DNA from: Methanosarcinales archaeon
Lineage (GTDB): Archaea > Halobacteriota > Methanosarcinia > Methanosarcinales > Methanocomedenaceae
Reading direction: 5' to 3'
Assembly: GCA_030638625.1 (NCBI GenBank)
Contig: DAOWEE010000362.1
Coordinates: 1-7,351 of the forward strand
DNA: 7,351 nt
The notes beneath the pieces are model-generated. The model had not been told where the DNA came from. It was given only the letters and a program-made list of their open reading frames with translations, and made no database searches. A program made the position numbers and the translations under genes. Position 1 is the first letter of the stretch; the number at the start of each line of letters is the position of its first letter. Below are positions 1 to 6,660 of the stretch, piece by piece.

Positions 1-2
1 CT

Positions 3-1259
3 GACCTGGAATATTTTGGAATGGCTATATCCATCGGGCTTGTCCTGTCATATATCACTGCTATCTGGTTCATTCCTGCTATATTGAAACTCATTGACAA
101 AAGTGATTCAGAATATTTGGAACCGAGCCCCGGTATACTGGACCGGATCCTTAAGCGCACTGCACGGATTTCTGCAAGGCATCCGATATTCATCCTGCTG
201 CTCATCCTTGGCGTGACCCTGACAAGTGCTGCCGTGTATCCAAAGGTGGATACCCTTACCGATTTCTACCAGTACTTCCCCCAGGATATACAGGCTATCA
301 GGTTCATGGATGAAATGCGTGACCTGACTGGGGGTACTGATACTATTATTCTCGTGGTAAAATCCGACGATATCACCTCCAAAAAAACATTGCAGGAAAT
401 GCTGCTTCTATCTGATTATTTGCAGGCACATGAACCCGGCATAAAACACACAAACAGTCTGGCCTCAGTGCTGGCAGATGGCGGCAGCCTGCCCGAAAAT
501 GAAGATATCCCGCGCCTGGTGGATGAAATGAACCCGGCACAGAGGCGAAGGCTGGTCAATTATCCATACGTTACTCTCGGGGTCATCGACCTGACAGTGG
601 AACACCTGGACGGGAAAAGACTGGACGATGCCCTCAATAATATCCGCTCTTCAATTGATTTTATACGACCGGATATGGATATTACCATAACAGGAGAGCC
701 GTTACTGAACAATCAAATAGGACATACCATGACCGATGGCCAGATTCGGATGACGCTTATCAGTTTTGTATTCGTGTTTTTGGCCATGTTCCTGATATTC
801 GGGTCAGTGGTACGGGCGCTTATTCCCATGGCGCCTATCATCGTGGTGATAGCCATTAGCGGAGCATTGATGTGGCTGCTGGATATCCCTAAGACCACAC
901 TCAGTATCAGCACCAACAGTATCATCCTGGGCCTGGGCGTGGACTATTCCATCCATATCATGCACCGCTACAAGGAGGAAAGGGAAAACGGAGCCGACCC
1001 CAGGGATGCCATACAGACCAGCGTTTCGAGGATAGGCAAGGCCATCGTGACCTCGGGACTGACCACATCAGGCGGATTTGCTGCAATGGTGCTGTCTCCA
1101 TTCCCGCTTATGCAATGGTTTGGCATCATTGCGTTCTTATCTATTTTGATGATACTTTTCCTGACTCTGACGATGCTGCCTGCCTTGTTGATATTAATTG
1201 ACAGACCGGGTGTGAATCATTTGAAATACAGGATGACATCCAGCGACAACATTTTATGA
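3..1259 (+). CDS. RND/MMPL-superfamily exporter (HAE3-like), C-terminal half, 5' truncated by window edge
   Basis: The reading frame is open back to the first bases of the window (it reads DLEYFG before the first Met at 21), so the true start lies outside and that Met is internal. Visible are a membrane segment at about 15-90 ending in the family-like FIPAIL, a hydrophobic segment at about 183-240 after a cytoplasmic linker, an extracytoplasmic domain of roughly 170 residues, and a C-terminal cluster of about five membrane segments (about 750-1200). The hallmark GLGVDYSIH followed by HRYKEE (about 928-980) is typical of MMPL/HAE3 proteins, including the archaeal ones. Members usually have about 12 membrane segments and 700-800 residues, so about half is present. 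The family uses ion gradients to move lipids, hydrophobic compounds or drugs; the substrate here cannot be told. The 3' end of the gene carries the first two repeats of the operator-like array in front of vapB. Confidence 0.88.
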   Translation, partial: DLEYFGMAISIGLVLSYITAIWFIPAILKLIDKSDSEYLEPSPGILDRILKRTARISARHPIFILLLILGVTLTSAAVYPKVDTLTDFYQYFPQDIQAIRFMDEMRDLTGGTDTIILVVKSDDITSKKTLQEMLLLSDYLQAHEPGIKHTNSLASVLADGGSLPENEDIPRLVDEMNPAQRRRLVNYPYVTLGVIDLTVEHLDGKRLDDALNNIRSSIDFIRPDMDITITGEPLLNNQIGHTMTDGQIRMTLISFVFVFLAMFLIFGSVVRALIPMAPIIVVIAISGALMWLLDIPKTTLSISTNSIILGLGVDYSIHIMHRYKEERENGADPRDAIQTSVSRIGKAIVTSGLTTSGGFAAMVLSPFPLMQWFGIIAFLSILMILFLTLTMLPALLILIDRPGVNHLKYRMTSSDNIL

Positions 1260-1306
1260 TGACATGTTAATATTACATGTTGATGCGCCATGTCGTTTAA
1301 ACATGT
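1236..1306. promoter_or_regulatory. Operator-like array: six ACAT(GT) sites at 13-bp spacing over the vapB start
   Basis: Hexamers related to the palindrome ACATGT begin at 1236 (ACATCC), 1249 (ACATTT), 1262 (ACATGT), 1275 (ACATGT), 1288 (CCATGT) and 1301 (ACATGT). Every step is exactly 13 bases, and the spacers are not conserved. The array covers the end of the exporter gene, the only AT-rich promoter-like stretch before vapB (TTAATATTA, 1267-1275) and the vapB start codon at 1290. Ribbon-helix-helix antitoxins commonly bind tandem short sites cooperatively and repress their own operon, so the inference is a VapB/VapBC autoregulatory operator that hides the TATA region. The periodicity is seen directly; the binding role is inferred. 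Confidence 0.6.
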
Positions 1307-1520
1307 ACAAGTGAAACTGGAAGATTATGAATATTCAGGGCTTAAAATGTTGGCTGATGAGAAACATCTCTCATTAAAGGATGCTGTCAGAGAGGCCATA
1401 TTATTCTGGGTAAGGAGTAAGTCAGACCTTGACAAGGATGACCCGTTCTTCAAAACGTCCGGGATGTTCTCGACTGATGAGCACCTGTCAGAGAACCATG
1501 ACCAGATATATGAGGTATGA
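1290..1520 (+). CDS. vapB: VapB-type antitoxin, ribbon-helix-helix-like
   Basis: This 76-residue protein begins with a probable DNA-binding beta strand (HVQVKLED, residues 5-12), followed by two predicted helices (about 13-27 and 28-45, the second containing SLKDAVREAI), as in ribbon-helix-helix antitoxins. The acidic tail (46-76) is the part expected to wrap and block the toxin. It stops 3 bases before the PIN-domain toxin gene, the standard antitoxin-toxin order. The ATG at 1290 is preferred over an in-frame GTG at 1311 because the later start would cut into the beta strand. No strong Shine-Dalgarno lies upstream, so a short or absent leader is possible. The 13-bp site array over the start suggests self-repression. 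Fold assignment is from pattern only. Confidence 0.75.
   Translation: MSFKHVQVKLEDYEYSGLKMLADEKHLSLKDAVREAILFWVRSKSDLDKDDPFFKTSGMFSTDEHLSENHDQIYEV
1512..1516 (+). promoter_or_regulatory. Ribosome binding site GAGGT deciding the vapC GTG start
   Basis: GAGGT lies inside the last codons of vapB, seven bases before GTG at 1524. It is the best archaeal-type Shine-Dalgarno here. It supports the GTG over the nearby ATG at 1517, which is out of frame with the PIN domain. Confidence 0.6.
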
Positions 1521-1523
1521 AGT

Positions 1524-1934
1524 GTGCTTTTCATAGACACTTCTGCATTTCTGGCACTGGCGAATGACAGGGATAACTTCTACAAAGCAGCCCAGGATTT
1601 CATGATAGACCTGCAAAAAGGGAGATTGAGACCTACCAGACTGATTACCTCTGATTACATCATAGATGAAACGTTAACCAGAATCAGGTTCAAGGTGGGG
1701 CATGCACAGGCTGTCAGCTGGGGCCGGAATATCCATAGTTCGAAAATTATTGAATTGCAGAGGGTTGACGAGGCCGTTTATGAGGATGCACTGGCTATAT
1801 TTGAGAAATATAATGACAAACAATTGAGTTTTACTGATTGTACCAGTTTTGCATTGATGAAAAGCATGGGTATTGATGATGTTTTCACTTTTGACGACGA
1901 TTTCAGGAAAATGGGATTTAACATTGTGCCATAA
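1524..1934 (+). CDS. vapC: VapC-type toxin, PIN-domain ribonuclease
   Basis: This 136-residue protein is of normal length for a PIN-domain VapC toxin, a Mg2+-dependent endoribonuclease that cleaves RNA (often tRNA or rRNA) when its antitoxin is lost. The acidic active-site positions are recognisable: D5 in LFIDTSAF, E49 in IIDET, D105 in SFTDC, and D124/D126 in TFDDDF. All expected residues are present, so the enzyme appears intact. It starts with GTG, 3 bases after the vapB stop and behind a GAGGT site inside vapB, so the two are translationally linked. The target RNA cannot be inferred. Confidence 0.88.
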   Translation: MLFIDTSAFLALANDRDNFYKAAQDFMIDLQKGRLRPTRLITSDYIIDETLTRIRFKVGHAQAVSWGRNIHSSKIIELQRVDEAVYEDALAIFEKYNDKQLSFTDCTSFALMKSMGIDDVFTFDDDFRKMGFNIVP

Positions 1935-1950
1935 CAGTTGAATATGTAAG

Positions 1951-1975
1951 ATAATATATCGAACAAGATGGGGGT
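1951..1975 (+). promoter_or_regulatory. Possible TATA element and ribosome binding site before the synthase gene
   Basis: The 47-base gap after vapC holds an AT-only run (ATAATATAT, 1951-1959) and a GGGGGT run (1970-1975) six bases before ATG 1982. The G-run is a plausible Shine-Dalgarno. The TATA-like run is only about 26 bases from the start codon. Transcription from it would begin at or near the ATG and lose that site, so the two signals may serve different transcripts, or the TATA match may be chance. Confidence 0.35.
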
Positions 1976-1981
1976 AGTTAG

Positions 1982-2443
1982 ATGAGTAACAATCAAATAA
2001 AAGTTTTAATAATGGGTGCGGCAGGCCGTGATTTTCACAATTTCAATGTCTATTTCAAAGATAATCCTGCCTACCATGTGGCAGCCTTCACTGCCACGCA
2101 GATACCTGATATCGAGGGCAGGACATACCCGGCTGCCCTTGCAGGTGAGCGGTATCCTGACGGCATTCCCATATATCCGGAAACTGAACTTGTTGACCTG
2201 ATACATTCACATTCCATTGACCAGGTAGTGTTCGCCTACAGTGACGTGCCATATCATTATGTCATGTCAAAAGGTGCGATTGTCAATGCTGCTGGTGCGG
2301 ATTTTATCATGCAGGGACCAGAGTCCACTATGATTGGGAGCAGCAAACCCGTGATATCGGTGTGCGCGGTGCGTACTGGCAGCGGCAAGACCTCTGTGAG
2401 TAAAAAAGTCTGCCAGATTTTGCGAAAGCTGGGCAAGACATAA
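1982..2443 (+). CDS. cpgS: Cyclic 2,3-diphosphoglycerate synthase family protein (COG2403-like), N-terminal part before an in-frame stop
   Basis: This is the first 153 codons of a gene that continues in the same frame after one TAA at 2441-2443. Residues 1 to about 120 form a Rossmann-like domain (VLIMGAAGRDFHNF near the start, then GPESTMI). The P-loop NTPase domain begins at about 123 with the TGSGKTS motif (132-138). Characterised members (cDPGS of hyperthermophilic methanogens) use ATP to close 2,3-diphosphoglycerate into its cyclic form, an intracellular solute; many homologues are annotated only as predicted GTPases, so the reaction here is uncertain. The stop falls right after the helix following the P-loop, in the middle of the NTPase domain, so this part alone is unlikely to be an active enzyme. 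Together with the downstream part the length (444 codons) is close to the roughly 460 of the family. Start ATG has a GGGGGT site six bases upstream. Confidence 0.75.
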   Translation: MSNNQIKVLIMGAAGRDFHNFNVYFKDNPAYHVAAFTATQIPDIEGRTYPAALAGERYPDGIPIYPETELVDLIHSHSIDQVVFAYSDVPYHYVMSKGAIVNAAGADFIMQGPESTMIGSSKPVISVCAVRTGSGKTSVSKKVCQILRKLGKT

Positions 2444-2446
2444 TCG

Positions 2447-3316
2447 GTGGTCAGGCATCCCATGCCCTATGGTGACCTGGCAAAACAGGCAGTGCAGCGT
2501 TTTTCATCCTACGAGGACCTGGATGAAATGGATACTACCATCGAGGAGCGGGAGGAATACGAGACTCACATCGATGAAGGCTGTACAGTGTTCGCAGGTG
2601 TGGATTATGAGAAGATACTGCACAGGGCTGAGGCCGAGGCAGATATCGTAGTATGGGATGGAGGTAACAACGATTTTCCGTTCTTTAAACCTGACCTGAG
2701 CATCGTGGTAGCAGACCCGCACCGGGCAGGGGACGGGCTTACGTATTACCCGGGCGAGATTAACTTGCGAATGGCAAATGTGGTGGTAATCAATAAACAG
2801 GATACTGCTGAGCTGGAAAATATCGAACTTGTGCGCCGCAATATCCTGGAGGTCAATCCTGATGTCAGGATTATTGATTCTGCGTCACCCATCACTGTGG
2901 AGCATCCAGAGATTATCAAGGGTAAACGGGTGCTGGTGGTGGAAGACGGACCCACCCTGACCCACGGTGGTATGAAATACGGAGCAGGTACTATCGGTGC
3001 CAAAAAGGCAGGGGCGCAGGAGATAGTTAACCCCAGACCGTACACAGTGGGTACCATTACTGAAACCTTTGAGAAGTATCCTGATACCGGGCCATTGCTG
3101 CCTGCAATGGGTTACAGCCCCAGGCAGGTGAGCGACCTGGAAGAGACCATTAACAGTGCAGACTGTGATGCTGTGGTCATCGGTACACCCATTGACCTGA
3201 GCCGGGTTATCAATATCAATAAACCTGCCACCAGGGTGCACTACGAGATAAAAGAGATAGGGGAGATGACCCTGGAAATGATAGTCAGGGAGTTTTTGGA
3301 AAAGGTGGATGCGTGA
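2447..3316 (+). CDS. cpgS: Cyclic 2,3-diphosphoglycerate synthase family protein (COG2403-like), C-terminal part after the in-frame stop
   Basis: The same frame resumes directly after the TAA with TCG GTG GTC AGG CAT, giving SVVRHPMPYGD, the strand and loop expected next in this family. No residues appear to be missing besides the stop position. Counted from the GTG at 2447, conserved segments are VVWDGGNNDFP (68-78, Walker-B-like), NKQDT (116-120), EDGPTLTHGGM (166-176) with GAGTIGAKKAGA (179-190), and TRVHYEI near the C-terminus. No further stop or frameshift occurs in 870 bases, so the reading frame looks maintained by selection or very recently broken. GTG 2447, three bases after the stop, could allow termination-reinitiation and yield a separate chain. 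The stop codon overlaps the carbamate kinase start by 4 bases, so the two genes are probably co-transcribed. Options are recent pseudogene, assembly error, readthrough or split protein; an error or recent mutation seems most likely. Confidence 0.78.
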   Translation: MVRHPMPYGDLAKQAVQRFSSYEDLDEMDTTIEEREEYETHIDEGCTVFAGVDYEKILHRAEAEADIVVWDGGNNDFPFFKPDLSIVVADPHRAGDGLTYYPGEINLRMANVVVINKQDTAELENIELVRRNILEVNPDVRIIDSASPITVEHPEIIKGKRVLVVEDGPTLTHGGMKYGAGTIGAKKAGAQEIVNPRPYTVGTITETFEKYPDTGPLLPAMGYSPRQVSDLEETINSADCDAVVIGTPIDLSRVININKPATRVHYEIKEIGEMTLEMIVREFLEKVDA

Positions 3317-4284
3317 GTCTTATAGTCGCCGCACTTGGCGGTAATGCCATTATCAAGCCGGGCCAGAAAGGCACTATCAGGGAGCAGTTCGAGAATACGT
3401 TTGAGTCTATGGGCTATATCGCCCATCTGGTGCGGGCGGGGCACAGGGTGGTGCTGACGCATGGGAACGGGCCGCAGGTGGGCTTTATCATGATGCAGGT
3501 GGAGGCGGCGAGGGGGAAGGTGCCGTATGTGCCGCTGAATGTGGATGTGGCGCAGTCTCAGGGTAGCATGGGGTATATGATTGCCCAGAGTCTGGTTAAC
3601 CAGTTGAAGGACCACCACCTCGATACCAGGGTGGCTCCGGTGGTCACGCAGGTGCTGGTTGACCCGCAGGACCCTGCATTTGAACATCCTACCAAGCCGG
3701 TGGGGGCGTTCTATGACAGGGCACACGTGGAGGAACTTGAACGCTGCGGCCACGTTGTGGTTGAGGACAGCGGACGGGGATGGCGGCGGGTGGTGCCCTC
3801 GCCTGTGCCAGTGGATATTGTTGAAATGGAAGTCATTAAGGAACTGGTGCAGGAGGGGGTTATTGTGGTGGCCTGCGGGGGCGGGGGTGTTCCTGTGGTT
3901 GAGGAGGATGGCGATTTGAAGGGTGTGGATGCAGTGATTGACAAGGACCTGGCTTCGAGTTTGCTGGCGAGGGAGATTGGGGCGGATGTTGTGATGTTTT
4001 TGACTACTGTGGATAAGGTGTGCCTGAATTATAATACGCCTGAGCAGGTTGAACTGGACAGGCTGGGTGTGGAGGATGCGCGCCGGTATCTGGGAGAGGG
4101 GCAGTTCCCGCCCGGGAGCATGGGGCCAAAGATTGAGGCTGCGGTGGAGTTTGTGGAGCAAGGGGGGGAGCGGGCGGTTGTGTGCAGGGCTGAGGGTGTG
4201 GTTGAGGGGTTTGAGGGGAGAGGGGGGACTGTTGTTGAGAAATATATCTCAGTGCATAATACATACGAGCACAAGAGGAGATAA
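3313..4284 (+). CDS. arcC: Carbamate kinase
   Basis: At 323 residues this matches the carbamate kinase length. The enzyme interconverts carbamoyl phosphate + ADP with carbamate + ATP in the cytoplasm. Amino-acid-kinase-fold motifs run in order: ALGGNAI (7-13), THGNGPQVG (49-57), PTKPVGAFYD (126-135, with the conserved Lys), CGGGGVPV (188-195), VIDKDLAS (208-215, second conserved Lys), LTTVDKV (230-236) and PPGSMGPK (266-273). All are intact. The GTG start overlaps the preceding synthase stop (GTGA) and has GGTGG (3304-3308) four bases upstream. No arginine deiminase or ornithine carbamoyltransferase gene is in view, so the source or use of carbamoyl phosphate is unknown. Base use is odd: from about 3420 the coding strand becomes very G-rich with many G-ending codons (36 of 60 bases are G or C at 3481-3540), unlike its upstream neighbour. 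This creates long stop-free frames on the other strand that are not genes. Confidence 0.93.
   Translation: MSLIVAALGGNAIIKPGQKGTIREQFENTFESMGYIAHLVRAGHRVVLTHGNGPQVGFIMMQVEAARGKVPYVPLNVDVAQSQGSMGYMIAQSLVNQLKDHHLDTRVAPVVTQVLVDPQDPAFEHPTKPVGAFYDRAHVEELERCGHVVVEDSGRGWRRVVPSPVPVDIVEMEVIKELVQEGVIVVACGGGGVPVVEEDGDLKGVDAVIDKDLASSLLAREIGADVVMFLTTVDKVCLNYNTPEQVELDRLGVEDARRYLGEGQFPPGSMGPKIEAAVEFVEQGGERAVVCRAEGVVEGFEGRGGTVVEKYISVHNTYEHKRR
4162..4227 (+). other. G-run tract with possible G-quadruplex potential in the arcC 3' end
   Basis: Seven runs of three or more G lie on the coding strand at 4162-4168, 4172-4174, 4187-4189, 4194-4196, 4206-4209, 4215-4218 and 4222-4227, separated by 3, 12, 4, 9, 5 and 3 bases. 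No four consecutive runs have all loops of seven or less, so it is near-canonical rather than perfect. The mRNA would carry the same runs. It may be only a by-product of G-ending codons for Gly, Val and Glu. Confidence 0.4.
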
Positions 4285-4367
4285 TTCTGGAAAAACGCTG
4301 TATACAGGCCAGGAATATTTGTCTAGGGTATATTGACGACTGCATGATGGGGGATTTATGCTCGGTT

Positions 4368-4374
4368 AAAAAAA
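4368..4374 (-). terminator. Oligo-T terminator candidate for the ptuA-ptuB operon
   Basis: Seven A on the plus strand read as seven T downstream of the ptuB stop (about 23 bases past 4397) on the minus strand. Archaeal termination often relies on such T-tracts without a hairpin. No comparable T-tract follows arcC on the plus strand in this 112-base convergent gap, which otherwise shows only a 10-bp palindrome, CTGTATACAG, at 4298-4307. Confidence 0.45.
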
Positions 4375-4396
4375 TGGCTCTATTGTCAGCGTAACG

Positions 4397-5041
4397 TCAC
4401 TTATTTAGAACATTTTGCACAAATATGTAATTGATAGTCGTCCAGAATTCTTCGAACGTTCCACCTGAGTTTTTTTTGAGGTAACCATTCACAAATCGAG
4501 AAAAATCCCCATCATCCAAGTCTTTATCCAAAAATGGCTCAATTGCTTTCTTGCGAAAGTCGTTCAATATTCCAATGTCCAACTTTAGTTTTTCAATTGT
4601 CATTGTTGCCGCATTATCTGATTCATTGGAAGGTTGGATTTTTCCGTCTGCAGTATAGGCAAAACGTCCCTCACAATTCGAATCTAACGGCGAAATAAGT
4701 AGATTTTCATCAAACCAATTGTCTTTTGAAATCCCACAATGTTGAGGTTCTCCCTTTTTCAATTGATCTTGGCAGGAACACAGCATATTGGTGTAATCTA
4801 AAGGATCGACAGCGTTGTTGCTTTGAGGATTGAAATGCTCAATATGGGAGTCATCATCGGTCAATTGACACTCGCAGTAGCAACAAATATATCCTTGTTC
4901 CTGCATGAGTGAATCTTTTACTTCTTTCTTTTCTGCCCCCCTCAAGCCGCCTTTTCCATAGGTTGGCTGCCAGCCCTCATTAGCAAGTGCCTTCCATTTA
5001 TCAAAAAGTGGGGTATCTTGATGTTTGACAATATGCTTCAT
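4397..5041 (-). CDS. ptuB: HNH endonuclease, PtuB-like (Septu / TIGR02646-type) defence effector
   Basis: This 214-residue protein has the pattern of the TIGR02646-type HNH nucleases that accompany Septu and retron ATPases. A zinc-type knuckle CCYCEC (53-58) is followed by HIEHFNPQS (66-74), with H69 in the expected HNH catalytic position. Next come DYTNMLCSC (82-90), HCGISKDN (101-108) and ISPLDSNCEGRFAY (116-129). These Cys/His pairs look complete, so the nuclease should be active. In Septu the ATPase senses infection and the HNH subunit cuts nucleic acid. Its ATG overlaps the ptuA stop by 4 bases (ATGA), so translation is coupled. GC is low: 24 of 60 bases in a sample at 4441-4500, well below the carbamate kinase gene next door, which hints at acquisition by transfer. 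The convergent neighbour arcC is unrelated. The exact Septu subtype is not certain. Confidence 0.82.
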   Translation of the reverse strand: MKHIVKHQDTPLFDKWKALANEGWQPTYGKGGLRGAEKKEVKDSLMQEQGYICCYCECQLTDDDSHIEHFNPQSNNAVDPLDYTNMLCSCQDQLKKGEPQHCGISKDNWFDENLLISPLDSNCEGRFAYTADGKIQPSNESDNAATMTIEKLKLDIGILNDFRKKAIEPFLDKDLDDGDFSRFVNGYLKKNSGGTFEEFWTTINYIFVQNVLNK

Positions 5042-6408
5042 TTGCCAATCAGCTCTCTGCGTTTGATGAGGACTCCTGCCTTCACCAATTCAGGATCAGC
5101 TCCGATTTTTAGCTTCAACTCAGCAATCTTTTTTTGTGCATCCTCCAGATTTCCTGCACCGATTGTCTCAAAAATACTGTCAAGTTCATAAGCGACTTCG
5201 TCAGGCCGTGTTGTTTTCAGACCCATAAGATCTTCAAGTACCCGATCCACATTTTTACCATATGACCCAGATGGCTTATCCGCCACAACAATGCCGGAAT
5301 CCGTTTGTTCGAGAAGGAATAAACACTCCGGTTGCACATGGGTGATTACATGCGGCGAATGGGTAGATATAATAAATTGGCAATTTGGAAAAACCTCTAA
5401 CAACTTAGGTACAATCATCCGTTGCCATTTCGGATGCAAATGCAGGTCAATTTCATCTATTAGAACAATGCCTGAACCTTCAAGCGGCTTAGTAGAGTCG
5501 GGGTTTGCAATTGCCATTCGTCTTGCCAAATCCCCAATCATTGCTATTAAATTCAGTTCTCCACCGGAAAGTTGATTCACTGTCAAACGTTTGCCATTTT
5601 TCTCAACTTCCATCCGCAAAGGACTCCTTCGAACGGTGAGATTTGAAAAATCAGGTATAATTTTCGATAATGCGTTTCGAACAGCTTCCAACTGTGGGTC
5701 AGAAAAATTAGAATCAGATAGTATGAAGGATGCATTCGAACTTTTGCCTGAGTATTCAAGTTTAGGTTCCTTCATTTCCATGATTCGCTCAGTGAAAGTT
5801 TCCTTATCCATATTTCGAAAATCTCTGATGTTTTCATTTTCAAGATCTTCTCTTACTCTGAACCACTCAAAAAAAGTTCTGAAATTTGCACCGCTAGTCA
5901 ACGCACCGTCATAAGCTGTGAGCAAGTCAAATTTATGCTGCCTACGTATCCGTAATGGAATATCCAAAACAGCACGATTCACTGGGTAATAGACAAACAA
6001 AGGAATATTAACTTTTTCCAAAGTTTCGGAAATTTGGTTTTGAATTGATGTGACATAATCCTTTAGGTCATGTAGGTTACTTTTATCTTCTGAAGCTGCA
6101 TGCCCTTTTCGGTTTTTCGACAATTTCCACTCTATCGTTTTGCTATCGATTTCACTGGATAACTGAATGGAAGAAGAAGATTTACCATTGGTAATATCAT
6201 TTTCAATAATTGGTCTTCCAGATGCACCTGAACGAATAATTCTACTAGCTGGCCATGAAAGCATGATAGCAATTGCATCCAGAACAGTTGACTTTCCAGA
6301 GCCGTTCACGCCAACAAAAACGTTAAGTTTTGGATCTAACTCTAAGGAAAGAGCCTGAACGTCCCGGAAGTTTGTCAAATTCAACTTTATAACTTTCATA
6401 ACTATCAT
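5038..6408 (-). CDS. ptuA: AAA/ABC-type ATPase, PtuA-like (Septu, COG3950-like)
   Basis: This 456-residue protein is a RecF/SMC-like single-chain ATPase with an ABC-type head. The N-terminus KLNLTNFRDV resembles OLD/RecF-type proteins. Walker A is GVNGSGKST (33-41), the ABC signature QLSGGE is at 279-284, Walker B IVLIDEIDLHLHP at 314-326 and the switch histidine in ISTHSPH at 347-353. The middle (about 60-260) is variable and carries the inserted helical region. All catalytic motifs are intact. In Septu, PtuA oligomers bind and restrain PtuB and respond to nucleotide state; the pairing with the HNH gene downstream (4-base overlap) makes that role likely. ATG 6408 is taken as start; ATG 6399, three codons later, is equally possible, since the AGGA at 6412-6415 lies three bases from the first and twelve from the second. 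No reverse transcriptase is present, so it is not a retron here. Confidence 0.85.
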   Translation of the reverse strand: MIVMKVIKLNLTNFRDVQALSLELDPKLNVFVGVNGSGKSTVLDAIAIMLSWPASRIIRSGASGRPIIENDITNGKSSSSIQLSSEIDSKTIEWKLSKNRKGHAASEDKSNLHDLKDYVTSIQNQISETLEKVNIPLFVYYPVNRAVLDIPLRIRRQHKFDLLTAYDGALTSGANFRTFFEWFRVREDLENENIRDFRNMDKETFTERIMEMKEPKLEYSGKSSNASFILSDSNFSDPQLEAVRNALSKIIPDFSNLTVRRSPLRMEVEKNGKRLTVNQLSGGELNLIAMIGDLARRMAIANPDSTKPLEGSGIVLIDEIDLHLHPKWQRMIVPKLLEVFPNCQFIISTHSPHVITHVQPECLFLLEQTDSGIVVADKPSGSYGKNVDRVLEDLMGLKTTRPDEVAYELDSIFETIGAGNLEDAQKKIAELKLKIGADPELVKAGVLIKRRELIGK

Positions 6409-6560
6409 CGTTCCTGCGTATTAGTAAACATCGGTTTTCACTCCACTACAATACGCTCCGTCTGCCGCTTTAAGAGATTGCTTCACTTTGTCTTGAATTA
6501 TCTTACTATATTTGCCTTTTACTGTTATAAATTATAAGTCAAATACTTTTTATAATTATT
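6409..6560 (-). promoter_or_regulatory. AT-rich leader and promoter region of the ptuA-ptuB operon
   Basis: This is the left half of a 318-base divergent gap (6409-6726). Read on the minus strand, 6505-6556 is strongly AT-rich and contains TATA-like elements: TTATAA twice, one base apart (6525-6537), and AATATA near 6510. Either could be a TBP site, giving a leader of roughly 70-100 bases. A stop-free minus frame of 36 codons (6424-6531) without ATG lies in the leader. Beyond it, 6564-6584 holds a 6-bp inverted repeat AACTAT/ATAGTT with a 9-base loop, of unknown role. No RNA gene or msr-msd-like structure was recognised. Confidence 0.4.
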
Positions 6561-6660
6561 TGTAACTATGCTACCTGAATAGTTAAAAAATTTGTTATTC
6601 TTGAGCATCCTCTCAATGCCTCGTATTTGAACGAAGCAAAATGCGGGGTCACTGACGAAG

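Noticed and set aside
2441..2443. In-frame stop as a pyrrolysine codon
   Set aside because: Pyrrolysine uses TAG; this codon is TAA, and the position is a hydrophobic strand residue in the family pattern.
3241..4161. 306-codon open frame on the minus strand across arcC
   Set aside because: It lies fully opposite a well-supported carbamate kinase, is rich in His/Pro/Leu as expected from the complement of G-rich codons, and shows no recognisable domain. It is a by-product of the G bias.
4298..4307. Palindrome CTGTATACAG after arcC as a terminator
   Set aside because: Only 10 bp with no loop and no following T-tract, so it cannot be supported as a terminator.
4370..4545. 16-base near repeat (AAAAATGGCTC then T/A then ATTG) at 4370-4385 and 4530-4545
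   Set aside because: A single 15-of-16 match, one copy in ptuB coding and one in the gap. A match of this length is within chance for a window this size, and no longer duplication surrounds it.
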